64,000 bases of DNA from UBA2658 sp964617335 (GCA_964617335.1 CAZTXG010000003.1:1-64000), one strand, 5' to 3'. Positions 26,573 through 35,972 are shown, numbered from the stretch's first letter. A program made the numbers and translations. Notes: a model not told the origin generated them from the letters alone.

Positions 26573-27416
26573 AGACCTCATTTGCCGTCCAAACGGTTTC
26601 AAGGCGCTTGAAGGTGTCGGATAAAGCCTCCTTCGAGCGCAGGCCGATGGAAACTATAAGAGCATTTACAAGACTTAAGGGAGCCACAAGGGAATCCAAA
26701 AAAGAAACCATATCACTTTTGGCAAAAAGCCTAATATCAGACAGCTCGACCAAAGGAGAGGACTTCCCGTCGGTAAGTCCGATGGTGGTGGCGCCTGCAT
26801 CTCTAGCAAAGCGCATGGCCTTAATGGTGCGGCTTGAATATCGGGGATAGCTCATGCCTATAAAAACATCCCCCGGGCCTATTCGCAATATCTGCTCATA
26901 AACCTCGCTTACAGCAGTATCGTGGAGCAAAAAAACATTGTCACGCAGAAGATTTAAGTAATAGCCCATAAAGCTTGATAAGGCTGTTGAGGAGCGCATA
27001 CCGACAATGTATATGTGTTTTCCGTTTATAATAGCATCCACCGCAGCATCAAAGCTCTGGCGGTCTAAATCGTCTATGGTTTTTTGAAGCTTTTCCATAT
27101 CTGCCGTCAAAACAGCTTTAAGAACATTTGTATCATCTATAAGCTCTTTTGCAACCTCTATACGCTGAACAGAGGTCAGACGGTTTCTTATCATTTCCTG
27201 AAGAGCCTTACGCATACCGGGATAGCCGTCATAGCCAAGCTCTGCTGCAAAGCGAACCACGGTAGACTCGCTGACACCGACGGTTTTACCCAGTCTGCCG
27301 GCAGTCATAAAGGCGGCCTTATCGTAGTTTTCAATTATATATTTAGCAATACGGCGCTGACCCTTCGAGAAGCTTTTGCTGCCGTTTTCTATAACAGACA
27401 AAACATCCTTATCCAA
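26553..27416 (-). CDS. MurR/RpiR family transcriptional regulator
   Basis: 287 aa. An N-terminal HTH (about 1-77, with TAGRLGKTVGVSESTVVRFA) is followed by a SIS sugar-phosphate-binding domain (about 120-255, GMRSSTALSSFMGYYL). Such regulators sense phosphosugars, often amino-sugar phosphates. The start is TTG 27416 downstream of AAGGGTG. It heads the unit with the flavoprotein, cmk, plsC and ispH/rpsA, an unusual partnership. The ligand cannot be told from context. Confidence 0.9.
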   Translation of the reverse strand: MDKDVLSVIENGSKSFSKGQRRIAKYIIENYDKAAFMTAGRLGKTVGVSESTVVRFAAELGYDGYPGMRKALQEMIRNRLTSVQRIEVAKELIDDTNVLKAVLTADMEKLQKTIDDLDRQSFDAAVDAIINGKHIYIVGMRSSTALSSFMGYYLNLLRDNVFLLHDTAVSEVYEQILRIGPGDVFIGMSYPRYSSRTIKAMRFARDAGATTIGLTDGKSSPLVELSDIRLFAKSDMVSFLDSLVAPLSLVNALIVSIGLRSKEALSDTFKRLETVWTANEVYENTEN

Positions 27417-27560
27417 AATATCACACCCTTAAAATTATCAGCAGCTTAAATAACACACTTATTACATAATAATACACTCAATGGAACAAAAGCAAGAGAT
27501 TGAAGGAGAAAAAATAATAATCTTGCATTTTTAATGGAAAACCAGGGGAAAAATCTGTGT

Positions 27561-28274
27561 TTATCTGTATTTTTGCAAGTTCTCAAGCTCAGGTTTTGTT
27601 AAAGAGCGCCATTTTCCCACAGGCAGCTCGCCCAGCCTCAGGGGGCCTTCGGAAACTCTTTTTAAGCGGGCGACAGAAAGTCCGGCCATAGCACACATTT
27701 TGCGCACCTGCCTGTTTCGTCCCTCGGAGATAGTAATGGACAACAAAGCGCCGCCATCTGTTTCCCTTATTTGCTTTACAACAGCCGGCCTTATGGGAGA
27801 GCCGTCTATCACAAGGGCCGAGCGTAAAATTTCAAGGCTTTTTGGAAGATTTTCTCCCCTGACAGAAACGTGATAAGTTTTTTTGATGTCAAAGGAAGGA
27901 TGCATAAGGCGGTTAGACAACTCCCCGTCGTCGGTCATTATGAGAAGTCCTTCTGAATCCAAATCCAATCTGCCCACGGGAAAAACCCGAGCAGGTACGT
28001 CTCGGGTTAAATCGGCAACAGTTTTTCTGTTCCTTTCGTCCTTCATTGTGCTGACATAGCCACGGGGCTTGTTTAGCATTATGTAAGTCCTCTCCCTAAA
28101 TTTAGAGAGAGGATTTCCGTCAATTTTTATAAGGTCTTTACCGCTGTCGGCAGAGCTTCCCAAAAAAGCTATCTGTCCGTTTACAGTAACACGGCCCTCG
28201 CTTATAAGCTTTTCGGCAGCCCGACGGGAACAGTAACCGGAGGCGGCTATAATTTTTTGCAAACGCATTTCCAT
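27561..28274 (-). CDS. rluB: Pseudouridine synthase, RluB type
   Basis: 237 aa. An S4 RNA-binding domain at about 3-60 (LQKIIAASGYCSRRAAEKLI), then the catalytic aspartate in GRLDLDSEGLLIMTDDGEL, and EGRNRQVRKM. It would modify 23S rRNA helix 89 (U2605 region). It is last in the scpA-scpB-DUF2953-gerW-dacF-rluB string, a conserved clostridial order. I see no strong terminator in the 144-bp gap to the regulator. Confidence 0.94.
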   Translation of the reverse strand: MEMRLQKIIAASGYCSRRAAEKLISEGRVTVNGQIAFLGSSADSGKDLIKIDGNPLSKFRERTYIMLNKPRGYVSTMKDERNRKTVADLTRDVPARVFPVGRLDLDSEGLLIMTDDGELSNRLMHPSFDIKKTYHVSVRGENLPKSLEILRSALVIDGSPIRPAVVKQIRETDGGALLSITISEGRNRQVRKMCAMAGLSVARLKRVSEGPLRLGELPVGKWRSLTKPELENLQKYR

Positions 28275-28286
28275 ATAATATTATTC

Positions 28287-29432
28287 CTAGTCAGAGCCTT
28301 TAAAAACAAGGCTGTATTTGTTGACAAGAAACCAACCCTGCCGAAAGCGCTCCCAAGGGCTGAGTTTCACGGTTTTTGAAAGGGGGGCATCCTCGTCGTA
28401 TATAAGGGGAAACTCCCCTATGGTTTCCCCGTCCGACATAATAAAGGCACGGCCGGCGCACTCCCCTTCTTTAACGCCGGCATAGACAAACTCCGGAAGC
28501 TCTAAAGAAAGGGAAAGCTCTTTATTTTTATCCACAAGCAGACGGCTGTCACAGCGGCAGGCTATGCCAACACTGCTTTTTTCTCCGGAGATTAAAGGCA
28601 GCTCTATAAGCCTGCCTGCCGGCATGGTTCGGGCATACTCAAAGTTTTCAAAAGCCCAGTCATAAAGAGCCGTGTGGTCACTCCAATCGTCCGGATCGGA
28701 AAGGGTGACGCAGATAAGGCGCAGACCATTTCTTTCTGCGCCGGAGACAAGACTTCTGCCTGCCGCCATAGTGTAGCCGGTTTTAACGCCTATTGCTCCT
28801 TCATAGCGCCAAAGGAGCTTGTTGTGGTTCATATAGGTCTGCTCACCTATTGTATGGGTTTTTGTGGACACGATTTCAGCAAAAAGCTCGTTTTCCAAGG
28901 CCTTTGCCGTTATAACCGCAAGGTCTGCGGCACTTGAATAGTGCCCCTGGGCATCAAGTCCGTGGGGATTTTTAAATGAAGTGTTCAAAAGCCCCAGGGC
29001 CTGAGCCTTTTCGTTCATCATCTGGGCAAAGCCCTCGTCAGAGCCGCCGCAATGATAGGCAAGGGCGCTGGCAGCGTCGTTTCCCGAGGCCAGCATAAGC
29101 CCGTATAGCAAATCAGAAACTGTGTATTCCCCACCGGCCTTAAGGTACATGGAGGAGCCTTCAACAGCGGCGTGCTCCGGTAAGATTGTAACAATCTCAT
29201 CGGGGTCACAGTTTTCAACAACCACAAGGGCGGTCATAATCTTTGTTGTGCTGGCGACAAGCATTCTCTCGCCGGCATTTTTCTCATACAAAACCTGACC
29301 GGTATCCCCGTGTATAAGGATTGCAGCCCCCGCACTGTTATCGGGAGCCGCAAAAGCCCTGCCCTGTAACGCTGCAGGCAAAAGCATAATTAACGTTAAC
29401 AGACAATAAAGCAGCTTTTTTAGTTTATTCAA
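28287..29432 (-). CDS. D-alanyl-D-alanine carboxypeptidase, DacF type
   Basis: 381 aa. A signal peptide occupies about 1-28 (cleavage after GRAFA). Penicillin-binding motifs are S61TTK64 (SxxK), S116GN118 and K217TG219. A C-terminal PBP5-like beta domain follows. It trims pentapeptides in peptidoglycan; DacF-type enzymes often act on the spore cortex. Its neighbour gerW supports a sporulation link, which remains inference. The start is TTG behind AAGGGTGGTG. Confidence 0.93.
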   Translation of the reverse strand: MNKLKKLLYCLLTLIMLLPAALQGRAFAAPDNSAGAAILIHGDTGQVLYEKNAGERMLVASTTKIMTALVVVENCDPDEIVTILPEHAAVEGSSMYLKAGGEYTVSDLLYGLMLASGNDAASALAYHCGGSDEGFAQMMNEKAQALGLLNTSFKNPHGLDAQGHYSSAADLAVITAKALENELFAEIVSTKTHTIGEQTYMNHNKLLWRYEGAIGVKTGYTMAAGRSLVSGAERNGLRLICVTLSDPDDWSDHTALYDWAFENFEYARTMPAGRLIELPLISGEKSSVGIACRCDSRLLVDKNKELSLSLELPEFVYAGVKEGECAGRAFIMSDGETIGEFPLIYDEDAPLSKTVKLSPWERFRQGWFLVNKYSLVFKGSD

Positions 29433-29513
29433 TAATAGGCACCACCCTTTAAGTTTTTTGGGCAGTGCTTATTATTGACATTCGCAGAAAAATTTATTCA
29501 GATTGGAAAAAGC

Positions 29514-29891
29514 TTAGTTCTTATTTTTCCTTTTGTCTATAAAGGCTTCTATTTTATCTGTAATTTCGGGAATAAGCTCCACAAGCCTGTCAACTGTTGT
29601 ATTAGCCGGAGGTGTAATGTTTATCATTTTAACAACACCGTCGCTGATGGTGAGAAAACCAATCGGCTCAATTTTAACTCCGGCGCCGTTTCCACCGCCA
29701 AACCCCCCTTGATTTGAAACAGGGTATTCCCCGCCGCCGCTGGCAAAGCCAAAGGTGACCTTTGAAACGGGAATAAGTATTGTCCCGTCGGGAGTGTTTA
29801 TCGGCTCGCCGACTATAGTGTTAACGTCCACCATTTCCTTAATCTTGCTAAGTGTAACCTCGGTAAGGTCGCCTATAGGATGTCTGTCCAT
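29514..29891 (-). CDS. gerW: GerW family sporulation protein (YtfJ)
   Basis: 125 aa. It begins MDRHPIGDL, then GEPINTPDGTILIPVSKVTFGFASGGGEY, and a glycine-rich GGFGGGNGAGV, all characteristic of YtfJ/GerW, a forespore protein needed for normal L-alanine germination in Bacillus. I choose ATG 29891 over ATG 29900 because the latter is jammed against AAAGGA and overlaps the DUF2953 stop. Confidence 0.92.
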   Translation of the reverse strand: MDRHPIGDLTEVTLSKIKEMVDVNTIVGEPINTPDGTILIPVSKVTFGFASGGGEYPVSNQGGFGGGNGAGVKIEPIGFLTISDGVVKMINITPPANTTVDRLVELIPEITDKIEAFIDKRKNKN

Positions 29892-29896
29892 TACAT

Positions 29897-30493
29897 TCAT
29901 TCCTTTCTTTTGCTTTCCTGCTTGCTTTTTTGCTTTTGTCTGAATTTATACTTCAAAAAATCCATGGCAAAGGCAAAAGCTATATACATTACTTCCCAAA
30001 TTTGTATGCTTGTGATAAGTCTAAAATCAAAAACGGGCTTTCCTGCCAGAAAATCAGCACTTACGCCGAAATCCCGTTCTTTTATATTAAAAGCTTCTTC
30101 AACCAAAGGCACAACAGTACCCATAAAAGCAGAACCTATGCCATAGGCCATGGCGGTATTAAAGGGGTCGTCGGCAGCGGCGGTGTAGTGAAGCCGCAAA
30201 TAATTTACACTTAGATGCCGCCTTAAGTGTCCCAGAGACTTAAGAGCCATTTTAATAAGAGCAAAAACATCATCCTTTGTCATAGGTGGCTTTTTCTTTT
30301 TATCTTTTTTGACTTTTTGGGGCTTGGGCTTTTTAGGTTTATGGGCTTTTTTCATTCTTGGAAAAAGTTTAATATTTATAATACCAAGGCGTACATAAAG
30401 GTGGAAGGCGCTGCCGTCGTAGCCTCCGTCTATACCTATGGGGAGCAGCAGGAAAACGGAAAGAATTATAAATATGATAAGAAGTGCTTTCAA
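29897..30493 (-). CDS. DUF2953 family protein, membrane-anchored
   Basis: 198 aa. An N-terminal hydrophobic segment (about 2-20, LLIIFIILSVFLLLPIGI) is followed by a very lysine-rich stretch (about 45-72, KKAHKPKKPKPQKVKK) and an alpha/beta region. This matches DUF2953, found between scpB and ytfJ in sporulating Clostridia. Function unknown. The start is TTG 30493 behind GGGAGTGAG. The stop overlaps the gerW region, suggesting coupling. Confidence 0.85.
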   Translation of the reverse strand: MKALLIIFIILSVFLLLPIGIDGGYDGSAFHLYVRLGIINIKLFPRMKKAHKPKKPKPQKVKKDKKKKPPMTKDDVFALIKMALKSLGHLRRHLSVNYLRLHYTAAADDPFNTAMAYGIGSAFMGTVVPLVEEAFNIKERDFGVSADFLAGKPVFDFRLITSIQIWEVMYIAFAFAMDFLKYKFRQKQKSKQESKRKE

Positions 30494-30525
30494 ATGCTCA
30501 CTCCCTTCAGCAATTTGGGAAAAGC

Positions 30526-31137
30526 CTAGCTTTCCTCTATGGAAATTTGCTTGTTTTCTTCAGCTTTAACAGCCTCTAAAAGGTTTTTAAGCTGCTCATT
30601 GCCCTCGTCGGAGCCAGCTTCGGGAAGCTTTGGCAGTTCGGATAAATCAGATATGCCCATTGTCCGCAGAAACAGCTCCGTTGTGCGGTATATGGAGGGT
30701 CTGCCGGTGACATCCAGCCTGCCGCAAGGTTCTATAAGCCCCCTCTCTAACAAAACACCCATGGTGTAAGAGCTGTCCACCCCGCGAACCTGGTCAACAT
30801 AGGCACGGGTAACCGGCTGAAAATAAGCGCAGATAGAAAGCACCTCCAAAGCAGGCTGACTTAGTCTAGGAGGCTTTCTTCGCTCCAAAGCCCTGACAAT
30901 CTCCTGAGAAAACTCCGGTGCGCTGCAAAGCTGAAGGCTTTCTCCCATGCGGGCAAGTCTTATACCGCGGCGGTTAAAGCTGTATTCGTCGGAGAGCTTT
31001 TTTGCGCACTCATGGACCTCATCATCAGAAACCCCCAAAACAAGGGCAATTCTGGATGCGGGAACAGGCTCGCCTGCGGCAAAAAGTATGGCCTCTATTG
31101 CGCTTTCAATTTCCATTTTATCCATCAAAAGGCTCAT
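30526..31137 (-). CDS. scpB: Segregation and condensation protein B
   Basis: 203 aa. Tandem winged-helix domains (ESAIEAILFAAGEPVPASRIA, and SQPALEVLSICAYFQPVTRAYVDQVRGVDS) identify ScpB, the dimeric kleisin partner in the SMC-ScpAB condensin. The first ATG is 2 bases after the scpA stop. Later in-frame ATGs (residues 5 and 8) are possible starts. Confidence 0.95.
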   Translation of the reverse strand: MSLLMDKMEIESAIEAILFAAGEPVPASRIALVLGVSDDEVHECAKKLSDEYSFNRRGIRLARMGESLQLCSAPEFSQEIVRALERRKPPRLSQPALEVLSICAYFQPVTRAYVDQVRGVDSSYTMGVLLERGLIEPCGRLDVTGRPSIYRTTELFLRTMGISDLSELPKLPEAGSDEGNEQLKNLLEAVKAEENKQISIEES

Positions 31138-31139
31138 TC

Positions 31140-31922
31140 CTATTCACTAAAGGTTTCTTCGAGAAAATCTTCGGAGGCTTCTCCGATAAGGGTTACGGAT
31201 ATTTCCCCTTCATTGTTATAAAGACTGACGCTGCCATGGCTGCAAAGCTCCAAAACGGATACAAAGGTGGCAATAAGCTCAGAACGGCTGCGGCTCATTT
31301 CATAAAGCTTACGAAGGGATATAGTTTTGCCATCACGCAAAATACTTATAAGCTGGGAGCTTTTTTCCCTTACGCTGTATATGATGCGCTTTGGCATGAA
31401 AAGCGTTTCCCGGCCGGAGCTTGTCCTTTTGGAAAAAACATTATACAGAGCGCCTATAAGCTCATGAGGCTGATGACTGTAACGGTATTCTCCGGAGCTA
31501 TAGGTTTTAAGGGGCTCCGGCTCCTTGGAAAACATTAAAAGCCCCTGCTGAGACATTCTGGACATCTCGTCTGTCACCGCCTTAACGCTCATATACGCGT
31601 CGTGGCAGCGTATTTGTTCAAGGGAGGACATAAGCTCTTCCAGCTCAGAAATTTCCTCGTCGCCGGAGAGCAGGGTTCTTGTTTTTATGTAGACAAGATG
31701 AGAAGCCATCTGGACAAATTCGCTGGCAACATCCAAATCCATCTCATGCATTTTGCTGATATGCTCAAGATATTGCTCAAGGATTTCGGATATTTTCAGA
31801 TCCCGTATCTCAATTTTGTTTTTAGACAGAAGCATGAGGATAAGGTTTAAAGGCCCTGTAAAATCCTCCATCTCCTCGCTGGTTTTTACTATGCCCTCAA
31901 GGTGAAAGGTGGGGTTTTTCAT
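31140..31922 (-). CDS. scpA: Segregation and condensation protein A
   Basis: 260 aa kleisin. The N-terminal SMC-binding helix region FTGPLNLILMLLSKNKIEIRD and C-terminal winged helix (residues about 185-255, DGKTISLRKLYEMSRSRSELIATFVSVLELC) are present. It bridges SMC heads and binds ScpB. Start ATG 31922; the upstream AGGAA is 11 bases away. The 63-bp gap to the site-2 protease has no obvious promoter. Confidence 0.95.
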   Translation of the reverse strand: MKNPTFHLEGIVKTSEEMEDFTGPLNLILMLLSKNKIEIRDLKISEILEQYLEHISKMHEMDLDVASEFVQMASHLVYIKTRTLLSGDEEISELEELMSSLEQIRCHDAYMSVKAVTDEMSRMSQQGLLMFSKEPEPLKTYSSGEYRYSHQPHELIGALYNVFSKRTSSGRETLFMPKRIIYSVREKSSQLISILRDGKTISLRKLYEMSRSRSELIATFVSVLELCSHGSVSLYNNEGEISVTLIGEASEDFLEETFSE

Positions 31923-31985
31923 TATTAACGTCCATTTCCTATGCCTTATAGTTTAAAAGCCATAAGGCGCTTTTGCGGTTCTGCC

Positions 31986-32663
31986 CTAGAAACTAAAGGA
32001 AAAACCAAACATTGTAAGGTGGGAAAGTATGGCCATAAGCGCCTGTGTCGCACTTGTAAGAAAGGAGGTGAACACCTGTGCTGCAATAAGAATAAACAAA
32101 ACTATCATGCCATAGCGCTCATATCGCATGAGCTTATAATAGTTTTTCTCCGATAGAACAGAGAACAAAACCTTTGAGCCGTCCAAAGGCGGCAGAGGGA
32201 TAAGGTTAAACACTGCAAGGGCGCAGCTTAAGTAGGCCGTTGTTACAAGGGTGTCCATGATTACGGTGCCGGTCTCCCCCAGCTTATAAAGAGGGATATA
32301 TAAAAAACCATAAATAAGGAGGATAAAGGCGGCAAGGATTATGTTTGAAACGGGACCTGCAAGGGCTGTTATGGCCATGTCTCTTTTGGGTTTTTTAAAA
32401 TTTCCCATATTGACAGGTACAGGCTTTGCCCAGCCGAATTTAAAAACTATCATCATCAAAAGACCCATGGGGTCTATATGCCTTATTGGATTAAGGGTAA
32501 GTCTGCCTGCGTTTTTTGCCGTGCTATCCCCCAGTTTGTAAGCCACAAAGCCATGGGAAAGCTCGTGAAAGGTAACACAGATAAGAGCAGGTATTATGGA
32601 TATGAGAATGCTTGTTAAAACGCTCCAATCAAGGCCGTTTAAAAAGGTTTTTAAGGTTTCTAT
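31986..32663 (-). CDS. Site-2 protease family membrane metalloprotease; apparent ATA start
   Basis: M50-type protease with the zinc motif HELSHG near residue 33, the second metal site NLIPLPPLDGSK, and five to six hydrophobic segments, as in YwhC/Rv-type minimal S2P proteins. The zinc motif lies upstream of the first in-frame ATG/GTG/TTG (GTG 32546). Reading back, the frame is open to a TGA 15 bases before codon ATA at 32663-32661. AGGAGGG sits 6 bases before that ATA, ideal spacing. I therefore start at ATA, giving 225 aa, the usual size. A base error or mutation of ATG is the alternative. Substrate unknown. Confidence 0.82.
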   Translation of the reverse strand: METLKTFLNGLDWSVLTSILISIIPALICVTFHELSHGFVAYKLGDSTAKNAGRLTLNPIRHIDPMGLLMMIVFKFGWAKPVPVNMGNFKKPKRDMAITALAGPVSNIILAAFILLIYGFLYIPLYKLGETGTVIMDTLVTTAYLSCALAVFNLIPLPPLDGSKVLFSVLSEKNYYKLMRYERYGMIVLFILIAAQVFTSFLTSATQALMAILSHLTMFGFSFSF

Positions 32664-32724
32664 GCTTAGCCCTCCTTTTCAAGGAAAAAGGCATATTGTA
32701 TCGCCTGATTATACCAAAAAGGCT

Positions 32725-32796
32725 CTAAAAATACAAGGGCGGGAGTAAAAACGCTTTTACCGGCAACAAAACCGGCAAAGCCGCCTTACTCCCGCC
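32725..32796 (-). terminator. Terminator after engB
   Basis: GGCGGGAGTAA (32738-32748) pairs perfectly with TTACTCCCGCC (32786-32796), with an inner CCGGC/GCCGG-type hairpin. The minus-strand tail is CTTGTATTTTTAG. It closes tig-clpP-clpX-lon-engB. Confidence 0.7.
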
Positions 32797-32802
32797 TGCC
32801 AT

Positions 32803-33387
32803 TTATTTTACATAGTTTAATATTTCTTCCATAAGTTCTTCCCTTCCATCGCCTTTTTCAGCGGAAAAGGCAAGAATTTTGACTTCTTCCGACAGGGTCA
32901 GGGTTTCACGGATAAGCTGAATGTTAGGTTCAATTTCGTTCTTTTTTAGCTTATCGCACTTGTTGGCTACAACCACCATGGGGCAGCCTGTGGCCTTAAA
33001 CCACTGGGCCATTGTAACATCGTCTAAGGTGGGCTTGTGTCTGCTGTCAACAATCATAACTCCAAGGGTAATGAGGTTTTCAGTTGCAAAAAACCGGTCC
33101 ATAAGACGGCCCCAGCGTGCCTTTTCTTCTTTGGAAACCTTGGCATAGCCGTAGCCGGGCAGGTCAACAAAATATGCCTTATTGTCAATGAGAAAGTAGT
33201 TTACATGGATGGTTTTCCCCGGAGACTGGCCTACCCTTGCAAAGTTTTTCCTGTTAAGCAGGCGGTTTATAACCGAGGATTTGCCAACGTTTGACTTGCC
33301 TGCAAAAACAATGGCAGGTATCACGGCTTCAATAAAATCCTTTGGCTGGGCCGCCGATTTTATAAATTCTGTGTTGTGGATATTCAT
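32803..33387 (-). CDS. engB: Ribosome biogenesis GTP-binding protein EngB/YsxC
   Basis: 194 aa from ATG 33387, the normal length. G1 GKSNVGKSS, G3 DLPGYG, G4 NKCDK. It acts in 50S assembly. The start is 8 bases after the lon stop, and lon-ysxC is the conserved Bacillus order. A longer frame would overlap lon and has no site of its own. Confidence 0.95.
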   Translation of the reverse strand: MNIHNTEFIKSAAQPKDFIEAVIPAIVFAGKSNVGKSSVINRLLNRKNFARVGQSPGKTIHVNYFLIDNKAYFVDLPGYGYAKVSKEEKARWGRLMDRFFATENLITLGVMIVDSRHKPTLDDVTMAQWFKATGCPMVVVANKCDKLKKNEIEPNIQLIRETLTLSEEVKILAFSAEKGDGREELMEEILNYVK

Positions 33388-33395
33388 AATATCAC

Positions 33396-35828
33396 CTATT
33401 GTCTCAGTCTTGAGGAGCAAATCGTATCGCCGGAATCTATAACCGGAATGATTGCCTCACCTTCAATTGCCCCTTCGGCAGCTCTGAGCCGAAACTCACG
33501 GTTTAAGGCAATGTCCAAAACCTTATCGATATGGTCTGTGGCAACAAAGTTTAAAGCCGCGCGGACGCTGGGGTCAATGTCCTCAAGGTCTTTTTCGTTA
33601 TCCAGAGGGATAATAACGGTTTTTACGCCGGAACGCAGAGCCGCCATGGTCTTTTCCCGCAGACCGCCCACAGGCAGCACCCTGCCCCGCAGGCTTATTT
33701 CACCTGTCATTGCAACATCACGGCGCACAGGCGTTCCTGTAAGGGCGGAAATTAAGGCCATGCAAATGGTTATACCTGCCGAGGGGCCGTCTTTTGAAAT
33801 AGCGGCCTCAGGAAAGTGGATATGCAGGTCACAGGTTTTGTGAAAGTCCTGAGCAATACCTAAAACTGCCCTTCGGCTGCGGATATAACTTAAAGCGGCC
33901 TTCGCCGACTCCTTCATTACATCCCCAAGGTTTCCGGTTAAAACAAGCTCGCCGGAGCCTTCAAGAACGCTTACCTCCACATCCAGCACAGTGCCGCCCA
34001 CGGATGTCCAGGCAAGGCCCCGCACAAGGCCGATTTCGTCCGCCGGAGCCAAGGTGTCGGGCTTGTATTTGGCAGGGCCTAAAAGCCCCTCCAGCATACC
34101 CGAGCGAAGGCGCAGGCTTTTAATCTCGCCGTCGGCGATTTTCTTGGCAGCCTTGCGGCAGATATTCGCAAGCTCACGCTCTAAAATCCTAACGCCGGAT
34201 TCCTTGGTATAAAGGTTAATAAGCTCTCGTATAGCGTCATCACTAAGCCTTAGCTGGGCGGCGGAAAGACCATGCTTTTTTCTCTGCTTTGAAAGTAGGT
34301 GGCGCTTAACAATCTGAAGCTTTTCCTCGTCGGTATAGCTTGAAAGCTCTATAAGCTCCATACGGTCTAAAAGAGCCCTGGGAATGGAATCCGTAGTGTT
34401 TGCCGTTGTTATGAAAAGACAGTCTGAAAGGTCAAAGGGTATTTCGAGGTAGTGGTCACGGAAGGCATAGTTTTGCTCTGCGTCAAGAGCCTCTAAAAGA
34501 GCTGAGGCTGGGTCTCCCCTATGGTCGCTGCCCAGCTTATCAATCTCGTCAAGAAGCATTAATGGGTTTGAGCTTTTTGCCTGGATAAGCCCTGCTATGA
34601 TGCGGCCGGGCATGGCGCCTACATAGGTTTTCCTGTGTCCGCGAATTTCCGCCTCGTCGTGAACACCTCCTAAAGAAATTCTTGCAAGCTTACGGTTTGT
34701 TGCCCTGGCGATGCTCATTGCAACACTGGTTTTACCCGTGCCCGGAGGGCCAACAAGGCAAAGAACCGTGCCTTTAAGGCCGGGGGCAAGCTTTCTAACC
34801 GCAAGGTATTCTAAAATGCGCTCCTTAACCTTTGTAAGCCCAAAGTGGTCGTTATCCAAAATTCTTCTAGCCTTTTCAATATCAATGGTTTCGGTGGTGC
34901 GAAGGTTCCAGGGAAGCTCTAAACAGGTGTCAAGATAAGTGCGGATAACGGCGCCTTCCGAGGAGCCGGAAGGCTGCTTTGAAAGGTGTGAAACCTCTTT
35001 AAGAAGCTTTTCTGTCAGCTCGTCAGAGAGCTTTAAATCAAGGATTTGGTTTCTGTACTCTCTGATATCGTCATAATCCTCGTCAAATTCCCCCAGTTCG
35101 GCCTGTATTATTTTCATCTGCTCACGGAGGAAAAAGTCCTTCTGAGATTTGCGCATCTGCTCATGGGTGCGCTCGTTTAAATCCTGCTCAATTGATAGTA
35201 TGCTGATTTCCTTGGCAAGAAAGCGGTTTAAAAGGGAAATGCGGGAAAGAGGCTTAATCTCCTCCAGAAGAGCCTGCTTTTTCTCCGGACGCATATAAAT
35301 ATTCTGGGCGATATAGTCGGCAATAAAAGCTGGGTTATCCGAGGCTGATATACGGGCAAGAAGCTCCGGAGGCAATGTTCCCATAAGCCTCAGGTATTCT
35401 TCAAAAAGGGCAACACACTGCCGCATAAGGGCCTCTGCCCTTACAGATGAATACTTTGAAGGAATCTCTATCTGCTCAACATGAGCAAAATAAAAATCGT
35501 CGTTTTCCTCAAGGATTTCAAGCCTTGCTCTGGAAAGGCCCTCCACAAGAACACGCACACCATCAGCTCCGGGTATGCGTAAAAGCTGCTTTATACGGCA
35601 AAGAGTTCCTATTTTATAAAGGTCTTTTTCCTCTGGGCTTTCCTTGGAAACATCTTTTTGAGCAACTATAAATATAAGGCGGTTTGTATTCATGGCGGCA
35701 TTTAAGGCAGCCACGGATTTTACACGGATAACATCAAAGTTAATGAGCATATCGGGGAAAACCGAAAGTCCGCGCATTGGCAGAAGAGGATAAGCCTCTC
35801 TTTCCGGTAATTTTTTTATTTCGTTCAT
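33396..35828 (-). CDS. lon: ATP-dependent protease Lon
   Basis: About 810 aa. N-terminal LON domain (PLLPMRGLSVFPDM), Walker A GPPGTGKTS and Walker B MLLDEIDKLGSD in the AAA+ module, then the protease Ser-Lys dyad in PKDGPSAGITI-type context (SKDGPSAGITICMALI) and PVGGLREKTMAALR. Cytoplasmic hexamer that degrades damaged and regulatory proteins. I prefer the second ATG (35828), preceded by AGGATGCTT; the first ATG abuts that site. Confidence 0.95.
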   Translation of the reverse strand: MNEIKKLPEREAYPLLPMRGLSVFPDMLINFDVIRVKSVAALNAAMNTNRLIFIVAQKDVSKESPEEKDLYKIGTLCRIKQLLRIPGADGVRVLVEGLSRARLEILEENDDFYFAHVEQIEIPSKYSSVRAEALMRQCVALFEEYLRLMGTLPPELLARISASDNPAFIADYIAQNIYMRPEKKQALLEEIKPLSRISLLNRFLAKEISILSIEQDLNERTHEQMRKSQKDFFLREQMKIIQAELGEFDEDYDDIREYRNQILDLKLSDELTEKLLKEVSHLSKQPSGSSEGAVIRTYLDTCLELPWNLRTTETIDIEKARRILDNDHFGLTKVKERILEYLAVRKLAPGLKGTVLCLVGPPGTGKTSVAMSIARATNRKLARISLGGVHDEAEIRGHRKTYVGAMPGRIIAGLIQAKSSNPLMLLDEIDKLGSDHRGDPASALLEALDAEQNYAFRDHYLEIPFDLSDCLFITTANTTDSIPRALLDRMELIELSSYTDEEKLQIVKRHLLSKQRKKHGLSAAQLRLSDDAIRELINLYTKESGVRILERELANICRKAAKKIADGEIKSLRLRSGMLEGLLGPAKYKPDTLAPADEIGLVRGLAWTSVGGTVLDVEVSVLEGSGELVLTGNLGDVMKESAKAALSYIRSRRAVLGIAQDFHKTCDLHIHFPEAAISKDGPSAGITICMALISALTGTPVRRDVAMTGEISLRGRVLPVGGLREKTMAALRSGVKTVIIPLDNEKDLEDIDPSVRAALNFVATDHIDKVLDIALNREFRLRAAEGAIEGEAIIPVIDSGDTICSSRLRQ

Positions 35829-35952
35829 AAGCATCCTACTTTCGAGGGCAAGTCAAATTGACTGTTGTTTGCGATTTTTGATTTCCATTAAAACTTAATC
35901 ATATGGGCTTTTAAATAAAGACAATACGAGCTTTCGGATATATTATCAAAGA

Positions 35953-35972
35953 AGCCGCACAAAAGTGCGGCT
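35953..35972 (-). terminator. Hairpin after clpX, possible weak terminator
   Basis: AGCCGCAC-AAAA-GTGCGGCT is a perfect 8-bp stem with a 4-base loop, 16 bases past the clpX stop. The minus-strand tail TCTTTG is a poor T-run, so read-through to lon is likely. Confidence 0.5.
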
